From Ignavibacteria bacterium (GTDB lineage: Bacteria; Bacteroidota; Ignavibacteria; Ignavibacteriales; Melioribacteraceae): a DNA stretch of 13,938 nucleotides. A program made the position numbers and the translations under genes. This document shows, one piece after another, positions 6,808 through 13,938 of this stretch. Position 1 is the stretch's first letter. Each line of letters opens with the position of its first letter. Below the pieces are notes generated by a model. That model ran no database searches. It saw nothing but the letters and a program-made list of their open reading frames with translations, and was not told the origin of the DNA. Location: positions 1 to 13,938 of the forward strand of contig DSBF01000213.1 of NCBI GenBank assembly GCA_011049495.1. The letters are read 5' to 3'.

Positions 6808-7567
6808 AGATTAGTTTAATATCATCCAAAAACGGAAGCTTTCTCCTAACTTCTTCAACTTTACTTAAATCAATTTCAGTTGTAAATAAACCTTCTTCAT
6901 TCGGACACACTAAAACCTCTTCACCCATCGGGTCATAAATTGCGCTGCTGCCGCTGTAATCATTAAACGGATCTGAGCCAATACGGTTTACTCCAATCAT
7001 ATAACATTGATTTTCAATCGCACGCGATTTCAAAAGATGTTTCCAGTGTTCTATTCGTTTAATTGACCAGTTAGCAATGTTGATTATTATTTCATTTCTT
7101 TCTTTACCATACAGTCTATATAGTTCGGGGAAACGCAAATCATAACAAATTGTTAAACCGATTTTTATTTGGTCAATTTTTGTGGTGACAATTTCTTTTG
7201 CGGCATCATAGAATTGGTCTTCCTTTGCATAACTAAAAGGGTGGATTTTTCTATACCGAGCACGGATTAGACCGAAATTATCAAAGTGGACGAGCGAGTT
7301 ATAAATTCTGTCGTCATCGAGTTCGATTATTCCGGCAAAGATATGTTTTTTTAATCGCTGTGATAAAGAAATAAAATATTTTGTACCGGTTCCGTCTAAT
7401 TCTTCCGCAAATTTTTTTGACTCCATCGTAAAACCGGTTAGAGTCATTTCGGGAAAAATTATTATATCTTCATCGGAAACATTTCTCGTTAGAATCGATT
7501 CGATTATCGAAATATTCTCTTCGACGTTTTCCCATTCGGGTGAATATTGAAACAGACTTATCTTCAT
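6806..7567 (-). CDS. Carbon-nitrogen hydrolase, omega-amidase (YafV/Nit2) type
   Basis: This 253-residue protein is a complete nitrilase-superfamily enzyme with the catalytic triad Glu40 (FPEM), Lys107 (YRKIHPF) and Cys141 (CYDLRFPELY). The segment ANWSIKRIEHWKHLLKSRAI followed by ENQCYMIGVNRIGSD is the hallmark of the YafV/Nit2 branch, which hydrolyses omega-amides of 2-oxo acids such as 2-oxoglutaramate to 2-oxoglutarate and ammonia. It would act in the cytoplasm, repairing transamination products of glutamine or asparagine or methionine-salvage side products. Length matches the family. The gene is convergent with ndh and divergent from the SpmAB-type gene, with 111 bases between the two divergent starts. 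No Shine-Dalgarno is visible before the ATG. Substrate is inferred from the subfamily pattern. Confidence 0.88.
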   Translation of the reverse strand: MKISLFQYSPEWENVEENISIIESILTRNVSDEDIIIFPEMTLTGFTMESKKFAEELDGTGTKYFISLSQRLKKHIFAGIIELDDDRIYNSLVHFDNFGLIRARYRKIHPFSYAKEDQFYDAAKEIVTTKIDQIKIGLTICYDLRFPELYRLYGKERNEIIINIANWSIKRIEHWKHLLKSRAIENQCYMIGVNRIGSDPFNDYSGSSAIYDPMGEEVLVCPNEEGLFTTEIDLSKVEEVRRKLPFLDDIKLI

Positions 7568-7678
7568 AAATTTTTATTTGGAAAATACAAATTACAGTAT
7601 CCATTATAAACACTATGTTTTTTGAAAAAAGATTTTTAATTTCACTTATCGTTTGTGCCTTACTAAAACAGAGAACTT

Positions 7679-9298
<1,620 letters not shown>

Positions 9299-9299
9299 T

Positions 9300-10250
9300 A
9301 TGAAAGTATTTATAACAAGAAGTTTACCCGGAAACATCGAAAAGTTATTGCGTAAAAATGGTCACACTGTTGTCACTTTTAAGAAAGAGTATCCTATCAG
9401 TAAAACAGAACTAATTAAAAATGCTCGCAATGCCGACGCTTTAATTTCTTTATTAACGGATAAAATAGATTCGGAGATAATTGACAACTTAAAAAGTTGT
9501 AAAATTATTGCTAACTATGCAACCGGTTATAATAATATTGATATTAATTATGCAAAGCAGAAAAATATTATTGTAACCAACACGCCGGATATTTTAACTA
9601 ACGCAACTGCCGAGATAGCTTTAACCCTTGCACTTGCCTGTTCACGTCGGGTAATTGAAGGGCACGAATTTGTAAAGAAAAAAAAATTCAGAGGATGGGC
9701 GCCTAAACTTTTATTAGGTATTGAAATGACAGGTAAAACTATCGGTATTATCGGAGCCGGTAGAATAGGCTATGCTGTAGCCAAAAGATTTAAAGGATTC
9801 GATACAAATATTATTTACTACAATCGTTCTAAAAAAAATAAATTTGAAACAGAATTCGGTGCTAAAAAAGTTTCACTAAAGAAATTAATGACAGATTCTG
9901 ATATAATTTCTATTCAAATCCCTTTAACCAAAGAATCCTATCATCTTATCGATAAAAATCATTTATCAGTTTTAAAACCTAATGCAATTCTTATAAATAT
10001 TGCAAGGGGAGAAGTGGTTGATGAAAAGTATCTTATTCAATTATTAAAGAAAGGTAAAATTCACTCTGCGGGATTTGATGTTTATGAAAATGAGCCTAAT
10101 ATTGATCCTGAGTTATTGAAATTGCCAAACGTGGTTTTACTGCCGCATATTGGAAGTGCAACGGTTGAAGCCCGCACAAAAATGGCACAGCTTTGCGCTG
10201 AAAATGTACTCCGTGTCTTAAAAGGAAAATCGGCTAAAACACCGGTTTAG
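9300..10250 (+). CDS. D-2-hydroxyacid dehydrogenase, glyoxylate/hydroxypyruvate reductase type
   Basis: This 316-residue NAD(P)-dependent dehydrogenase should interconvert 2-oxo acids (glyoxylate, hydroxypyruvate) and D-2-hydroxy acids (glycolate, D-glycerate) in the cytoplasm. It has the Rossmann motif GAGRIG at 152-157 and the catalytic triad Arg236 (NIARGEVVDE), Glu265 (YENEP) and His283 (LLPHIGSAT). The segment TPDILTNATAEIALTLALA is characteristic of the glyoxylate reductase branch rather than SerA, and there is no ACT regulatory domain. I chose the ATG at 9300, not an upstream TTG at 9291 that would overlap the preceding gene, because homologues begin MKVF(I/V)TR. No Shine-Dalgarno is visible, so translational coupling to the upstream gene (stop at 9296-9298) is likely. 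Cofactor preference is not clear from sequence. Confidence 0.88.
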   Translation: MKVFITRSLPGNIEKLLRKNGHTVVTFKKEYPISKTELIKNARNADALISLLTDKIDSEIIDNLKSCKIIANYATGYNNIDINYAKQKNIIVTNTPDILTNATAEIALTLALACSRRVIEGHEFVKKKKFRGWAPKLLLGIEMTGKTIGIIGAGRIGYAVAKRFKGFDTNIIYYNRSKKNKFETEFGAKKVSLKKLMTDSDIISIQIPLTKESYHLIDKNHLSVLKPNAILINIARGEVVDEKYLIQLLKKGKIHSAGFDVYENEPNIDPELLKLPNVVLLPHIGSATVEARTKMAQLCAENVLRVLKGKSAKTPV

Positions 10251-10263
10251 AATTACCCCATTC

Positions 10264-10295
10264 TTTGTTTCTAAACGGATTTATAAGTATTTTTT
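10264..10295 (+). promoter_or_regulatory. Candidate Bacteroidota-type promoter of the alanine dehydrogenase gene
   Basis: TTTG at 10264-10267 is an exact -33 element. After 20 bases comes TATTTTTT (10288-10295), which fits TAnnTTTG at seven of eight positions. The same 20-base spacing is seen for the ndh promoter candidate. The start codon is 31 bases further on. A perfect 12-base palindrome, TTATTTAAATAA at 10302-10313, lies in the leader, but such AT palindromes are expected by chance in DNA of this composition. Confidence 0.4.
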
Positions 10296-10326
10296 ACTTC
10301 ATTATTTAAATAAATTTAGACAAAAT

Positions 10327-11448
10327 ATGAGAATAGGAATACCAAAAGAGACAGTACTCGAAGAAAAACGAGTTGCAATTGCACCAGCCGGTGTTGATGC
10401 ATTAGTAAAAGCCGGTCATACTGTTTTTATTCAAACTAATGCCGGTATTGACAGCCATTTTTCGGATGAGGAATACAGACAAGTCGGCGCTAATGTTGTT
10501 TATACTGTTGAGGAAGTTTATCAACGGGCAGAGTTAATTGCAAAGATTGCGCCTCTTACGGAAGTTGAAGCTGGCATGCTTCAGGAAGATCAAATAATTT
10601 TTTCATTTTTACATTTAACTATAGGTAAGAAGACAATTATTGACGAACTCTGTAAGAAAAAGATAACTGCAATAAGTTATGAATTAATTGAAAGCAATAA
10701 TGAGCTTCCTGTTCTCGAATCTATGAGTGAAATTGCCGGACAATTAGCAATTCAACTTGGTGAAAGATTTATGGCAAGCGATGTTCCAAACAGCCGTGGA
10801 ATTTTGATGGGAGGTATTACCGGCGTTGCACCGGCAGCGGTAGTAATTCTTGGTGCCGGGGTGGTTGGGTTTAATGCCGCACGTGCTGCTTTGACAAGAG
10901 GCGCTCATGTAATTGTATTGGATAAAGATTTACAAAGGTTACGCAAAATTGAAAATCATTTTGGGAAAAATATTACTACTGTTGTTGCTAATCCATATAC
11001 CATTGCAAGAGGATGCAGGTTTGCTGATTTATTTATCGGAGCCGTACTTATTAAAGGTGAGAAAGCTCCTCATCTTGTAACGGAGGATATGGTTAAATCA
11101 ATGAAAAAGGGAGCGGTTTTAATGGATGTTTCGATTGATCAAGGAGGTGTAGTTGAAACAAGCAGACCCACAACTATATCTGACCCTATTTTCATTGAAC
11201 ATGATGTTATACATTGCTGTATTCCAAATATGCCCGCTTTGGTTTCGCGGACAGCAAGTTATGGTCTGACTAATGCATCGATTGATTATATTCTAAACAT
11301 TGCCGATAACGGTTTGACTAATGCATTATTAAGTGATACCGGTTTAGCAAAAGGAGTTTGTACTTATAACGGTTTCTGTTCTAATGAAACATTAGCAGAA
11401 AAATTTGGTATTGAATATAGAAGACTTCACTTTTTTTCAACTAACTAA
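10327..11448 (+). CDS. ald: Alanine dehydrogenase
   Basis: This 373-residue enzyme should catalyse NAD-dependent oxidative deamination of L-alanine to pyruvate and ammonium, or the reverse. The residues known from family structures are present: Arg15 (EKRVAIAP), Lys73 (AKIAPL), His96 (SFLHLT) and Asp271 in SIDQGG. The NAD-binding Rossmann motif GAGVVG is at 176-181, with Asp199 at the end of the next strand, which favours NAD over NADP. The motif ESMSEIAGQLAIQLG matches the conserved M-S-E-I-A-G segment. The sequence diverges from the Bacillus/Mycobacterium type in some positions (for example HCCIPNMPALVSRTASYGLT in place of the usual ANMPGAVPRTSTxALT), so related activities are not fully excluded. 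It begins a likely three-gene operon with the CoA-transferase (2-base gap) and the phosphatase. No Shine-Dalgarno is visible. Confidence 0.88.
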   Translation: MRIGIPKETVLEEKRVAIAPAGVDALVKAGHTVFIQTNAGIDSHFSDEEYRQVGANVVYTVEEVYQRAELIAKIAPLTEVEAGMLQEDQIIFSFLHLTIGKKTIIDELCKKKITAISYELIESNNELPVLESMSEIAGQLAIQLGERFMASDVPNSRGILMGGITGVAPAAVVILGAGVVGFNAARAALTRGAHVIVLDKDLQRLRKIENHFGKNITTVVANPYTIARGCRFADLFIGAVLIKGEKAPHLVTEDMVKSMKKGAVLMDVSIDQGGVVETSRPTTISDPIFIEHDVIHCCIPNMPALVSRTASYGLTNASIDYILNIADNGLTNALLSDTGLAKGVCTYNGFCSNETLAEKFGIEYRRLHFFSTN

Positions 11449-11450
11449 TT

Positions 11451-12815
11451 ATGAAAATTGATATGACTTACGAAGAAACAAAGATTACTAAGAATAATAA
11501 TCCAGCTTGGCTTGTTAAATACAACTCAAAAATTGTAAAAGCAGAGGAAGCTGTAAAAATTATCAATTCCGGTGATAAAATTGTTGTCCAGCCAGGATGT
11601 GCAGCCCCCTTGGAATTAATACGTGCTATGGTAAAACGCAAAGATGAACTTGAAGACGTACAGATTTACCACATACTTATAGTTGGAGATTTACCTTATG
11701 TTCAACCCGGTATGGAAAAGCATTTCAAACACAAAGCGTTTTTTATAGGAGGAAATACTCGTAAAGCAGTCAACGATGGACGAGCAGAGTTTATTCCAAT
11801 TTTCCTATCTGAAGTTACAATGCTTTTCAAGAAAGGATTGTTAAAAGCTGATGTTGCATTAATAAATGTTTCACCTCCGGATGAACATGGATTCTGCAGC
11901 TACGGTATTGATGTCGGTAACATAAAAACACCAACAGAAAAAGCTAAAACAATTATCGCACAAATAAACGATAAAATGCCTCGTGGTTTGGGAAACAGTT
12001 TTATTCATGTTAATAAAATTGATTACATAGTTGAACACAGCGAACCTTTAATGGAACTTCCGCAAATTGATCCGAATGCAACTAAGGAAGAATTAGAAGT
12101 TTATAATCACATAGGTAGTCATATTGCCGATTTGATTGAAGATGGTTCAACATTACAGATGGGTATAGGTGCAATTCCAGATGCTGTTATGTCTTATTTG
12201 AAAAATAAAAATGATTTGGGAATTCATACCGAAATGTTTTCCGATGGTTTAATTGATCTCGTTGAAATGGGAATTGTTAATGGCGAAAAGAAAACTCTGC
12301 ATCCGGGTAAAATTATTGCCGGTTTTGTTTTAGGAACTAGAAGATCTTACAATTTTATTGATAACAATCCTATTTTTGAATTTCACCCGCAGGAATATGT
12401 AAACGATCCTTTTATAATTGCTCAAAATCATAAAATGGTTGCAATTAATTCCGCAATTGAAATTGATTTAACCGGTCAAGTATGTTCGGACTCAATCGGT
12501 ACTAAATTTTATAGCGGTATTGGCGGACAGGTTGATTTTATTCGCGGGGCTTCAAGAAGTGAGGGAGGTAAACCGATTATTGCATTACCTTCGGCAGCTA
12601 AACACGGTCAAATAAGTAGAATTGTCCCAACTCTTAAGCCTGGTGCCGGTGTAGTTACATCACGCGGAGATGTTCATTATGTTGTTACTGAATTCGGAAC
12701 GGTTAATCTATACGGCAAAAGTGTACAAGAAAGAGCTGCGGCTCTTATAGAAATTGCTCATCCGGATTTTAGAGATGAACTTAAGCAATTTGCTAAGGAG
12801 ACTTACAAAATTTAA
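11451..12815 (+). CDS. Acetyl-CoA hydrolase/CoA-transferase (4-hydroxybutyrate CoA-transferase-like)
   Basis: This 454-residue protein has both alpha/beta CoA-transferase halves of the Cat1/AbfT family. The catalytic glutamate that forms the glutamyl-CoA intermediate is Glu261 in the motif IHTEMFSDG. It is preceded by the glycine-rich QMGIGAIPDAV (236-246) and followed by YSGIGGQVDFIRGASRSEGG (about 367-386), the CoA-binding oxyanion region. VSPPDEHGFCSYG (140-152) is also a family hallmark. It would move CoA between acetyl-CoA and a short-chain acid (acetate, butyrate, 4-hydroxybutyrate, succinate or propionate) in the cytoplasm; the acid cannot be told from sequence. Together with alanine dehydrogenase it suggests fermentative carbon flow. 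The ATG at 11451 lies two bases after the ald stop; a second ATG at 11463 is possible. The stop overlaps the next start (TAATG). Confidence 0.9.
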   Translation: MKIDMTYEETKITKNNNPAWLVKYNSKIVKAEEAVKIINSGDKIVVQPGCAAPLELIRAMVKRKDELEDVQIYHILIVGDLPYVQPGMEKHFKHKAFFIGGNTRKAVNDGRAEFIPIFLSEVTMLFKKGLLKADVALINVSPPDEHGFCSYGIDVGNIKTPTEKAKTIIAQINDKMPRGLGNSFIHVNKIDYIVEHSEPLMELPQIDPNATKEELEVYNHIGSHIADLIEDGSTLQMGIGAIPDAVMSYLKNKNDLGIHTEMFSDGLIDLVEMGIVNGEKKTLHPGKIIAGFVLGTRRSYNFIDNNPIFEFHPQEYVNDPFIIAQNHKMVAINSAIEIDLTGQVCSDSIGTKFYSGIGGQVDFIRGASRSEGGKPIIALPSAAKHGQISRIVPTLKPGAGVVTSRGDVHYVVTEFGTVNLYGKSVQERAAALIEIAHPDFRDELKQFAKETYKI

Positions 12816-13504
12816 TGGTTGCTGTTATTGGAGATATTCACGGTTGTTATCATACTCTTGTCGAGTTATATAATCTAATAAAAGAAAAATACAGCCGCAT
12901 TCCGATTTATACCGTTGGTGATTTAGTGGATCGCGGTAATCACAGTTATGAAGTAATTAAGTTTGTACTTGATGAAAAAATACTTTTCACACCCGGCAAT
13001 CATGATTATATGTTTTATCATTTCTTTAAAGATCCTACTAGCGTTTTTGCAAGATCGTGGATTTATAACGGGAATGAAATGACACTTGAATCTTATGAAG
13101 AGCATGAAGAAGCATTATTCCAGCATATAGATGTTATTAAAGCCGCTCCTTTATATTATAATTTGGATGACTGTTTTATTTCTCATGCTGGTATCTCTCA
13201 AGATTTTAAAAACTTTCTTCCTACTAACTTTAAAGATAATTTATCGTTTTTGGATGAAATAATTTTTGGTAGTTACCGAAATGATAACGGTGTCTTATGG
13301 ACTCGTAATCAATTGCTCGATATTGGTAAAATGCAGGTAGTTGGTCATACAAAACAAAAAGAAATAGTATTTGATGAATCTGCCAATGCTTTATACATCG
13401 ATACCGGTGCGTGTGTTGGCAACAATCTAAGTGCCGTTATCATTGAAAAGAATGAAGTTATTGAAGTACTATCTCAAAAAACTAATTTGAACGATATAAT
13501 ATAA
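12815..13504 (+). CDS. PPP-type metallophosphoesterase (Ser/Thr phosphatase / ApaH-like)
   Basis: This 229-residue cytoplasmic protein has the full dimetal phosphoesterase signature: GDIHG (Asp7, His9), GDLVDRG (Asp36, Arg40), GNHD (Asn62, His63), a metal-binding His124 in SHAGIS, and His178 in VVGHTKQ. The order and spacing match small bacterial PPP phosphatases (PrpA/PrpE/ApaH-like), which act on phosphoproteins or diadenosine polyphosphates. No extra domain or membrane segment is present. The ATG overlaps the CoA-transferase stop; a Shine-Dalgarno AAGGAG is at 12795-12800, 14 bases upstream, which is longer than usual. The coupling suggests co-expression with ald and the CoA-transferase, perhaps for regulation by dephosphorylation, but this is only inference. 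Confidence 0.88.
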   Translation: MVAVIGDIHGCYHTLVELYNLIKEKYSRIPIYTVGDLVDRGNHSYEVIKFVLDEKILFTPGNHDYMFYHFFKDPTSVFARSWIYNGNEMTLESYEEHEEALFQHIDVIKAAPLYYNLDDCFISHAGISQDFKNFLPTNFKDNLSFLDEIIFGSYRNDNGVLWTRNQLLDIGKMQVVGHTKQKEIVFDESANALYIDTGACVGNNLSAVIIEKNEVIEVLSQKTNLNDII

Positions 13505-13544
13505 ATCCATCCCTAAATTTATCTCTTAAAAAAATAAATTGAAT

Positions 13545-13564
13545 TTATTGATTGAAATCAATAA
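13545..13564. promoter_or_regulatory. Exact FNR/CRP-type palindrome upstream of the last gene
   Basis: The 20-base perfect palindrome consists of arms TTATTGATT and AATCAATAA separated by GA. Its core, TTGAT-N4-ATCAA at 13548-13561, is an exact match to the FNR consensus of the FNR/CRP family. It lies 41 bases after the phosphatase stop and about 110 bases before the next start. A short T-run (13565-13569) follows, so a weak terminator of the preceding operon is the main alternative, though the all-but-one AT-pair stem with a 2-base gap would fold poorly. Confidence 0.5.
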
Positions 13565-13634
13565 TTTTTCACTACATTTTGTTGACAAATTAGGGAGGTT
13601 TGATAGAAAAAATTTTACTGTAATTACTATTAAA

Positions 13635-13666
13635 TTTAGATAGGTACATATTCTGCGATATCTAAA
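13635..13666 (+). repeat. Inverted repeat just upstream of the last start codon
   Basis: TTTAGATA at 13635-13642 and TATCTAAA at 13659-13666 are perfect 8-base reverse complements around a 16-base loop. The right arm ends 7 bases before the ATG at 13674, so a hairpin in the mRNA could cover the initiation region, where no Shine-Dalgarno is seen. Given the AT-rich composition, it could be chance. Confidence 0.3.
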
Positions 13667-13673
13667 ATATTTT

Positions 13674-13938
13674 ATGGCTATTGGAATCAAAAATTTATTG
13701 ATTCCTATTTTTGTTTTAGGAGTGATTTCAATTTTTTCTATCTTTTCCGAAAGTAAAGGAAAAACATTAAACCTTTCTTTATTGGATGAAAGATTAGAAT
13801 TTCAAATCGCACCTTTTGACTCATCGACAAATGATATTAAATCAAACCACTCAGATTCAATATCTGTTGTTGATTCTCTTTATTTGGTCAGTGATACTCT
13901 AAATTTATCACCTTCCGATTCACTTGCACTAATTGATA
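13674..13938 (+). CDS. N terminus of an exported protein with Asp-Ser-rich segment, possibly SprA
   Basis: An open frame starts at ATG 13674 and runs off the window end after 88 full codons. Residues 1-29 form a signal-peptide-like start (basic Lys6, hydrophobic 8-23). They are followed by a Ser/Asp-rich segment with repeated D-S/T-L/I steps, ending in SPSDSLALID. The early part of SprA/Sov, the giant outer-membrane translocon of the type IX secretion system, has in my recollection a similar Asp-Ser-rich lead-in before a DSTAR-like motif, so SprA is the best guess. The same kind of Asp/Ser/Thr-rich linker follows the signal peptide of LptD in this window, so it is not diagnostic. No Shine-Dalgarno is visible. 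An FNR-type site and an inverted repeat lie upstream. Confidence 0.6.
   Translation, partial: MAIGIKNLLIPIFVLGVISIFSIFSESKGKTLNLSLLDERLEFQIAPFDSSTNDIKSNHSDSISVVDSLYLVSDTLNLSPSDSLALID

Noticed and set aside
10302..10313. Perfect palindrome TTATTTAAATAA upstream of ald, considered as an operator.
   Set aside because: It is pure A/T in very AT-rich DNA, so chance occurrence is likely; kept only as a remark under the promoter.
13582..13609. TTGACA followed by TAGAAA at 16 bases, a possible sigma-70-like promoter for the last gene.
   Set aside because: The -10 match is poor and the other promoter candidates here follow the Bacteroidota pattern, so this is not supported.

Overview
The window looks like chromosomal DNA of an AT-rich Gram-negative bacterium of the Bacteroidota/Ignavibacteriota/Chlorobi side of the tree. 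The evidence is an LptD-type outer-membrane protein, a lipoprotein, a type II NADH dehydrogenase, promoter-like sequences of the Bacteroidota form (TTTG, about 20 bases, then TAnnTTTG), and protein sequences that read like Ignavibacteria homologues. This placement is inference. Nearly all the DNA is coding. There are twelve protein genes readable to a stop, one of which is cut at the left edge, and a thirteenth is cut by the right edge. I see no tRNA, rRNA, CRISPR array, insertion sequence or phage gene.

Left block (1-5143, + strand) is a tight cell-envelope operon. It holds the C-terminal part of a Gfo/Idh/MocA sugar oxidoreductase, an LEA14-like lipoprotein, a ROK-family sugar kinase, an LptD-like LPS export protein and a YacP/Rae1-like NYN ribonuclease. 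Neighbours overlap or lie only 12-21 bases apart. The LptD has exactly two cysteines, one N-terminal and one in the last strands, which would allow one interdomain disulfide.

Middle block (5144-7678) has a monocistronic type II NADH dehydrogenase facing an omega-amidase-like nitrilase on the minus strand. The two flanking gaps hold most of the unexplained sequence. The first (5144-5382) has two degenerate 8-base tandem arrays in inverted orientation, then a promoter. The second (6628-6805, between convergent genes) has an 11-base motif recurring exactly every 33 bases, an inverted copy of it, and a degenerate 14-base array ending at the nitrilase stop.

Right block (7679-13504, + strand) is metabolic: a fused SpmA-SpmB nucleoside-recognition membrane protein, a D-2-hydroxyacid dehydrogenase (glyoxylate reductase type), alanine dehydrogenase, an acetyl-CoA hydrolase/CoA-transferase and a PPP-type metallophosphatase. 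Alanine dehydrogenase (pyruvate, NADH and ammonium from alanine) and a CoA-transferase acting on short-chain acids fit amino-acid or organic-acid fermentation, but that link is inferred.

The right edge (13505-13938) has an exact FNR/CRP-type palindrome in a 169-base gap, followed by the first 88 codons of an exported protein with an Asp-Ser-rich N terminus, possibly SprA of the type IX secretion system. I found no convincing novel system. The items most worth checking are the two intergenic repeat regions, the FNR-type site and the NYN nuclease coupled to lptD.
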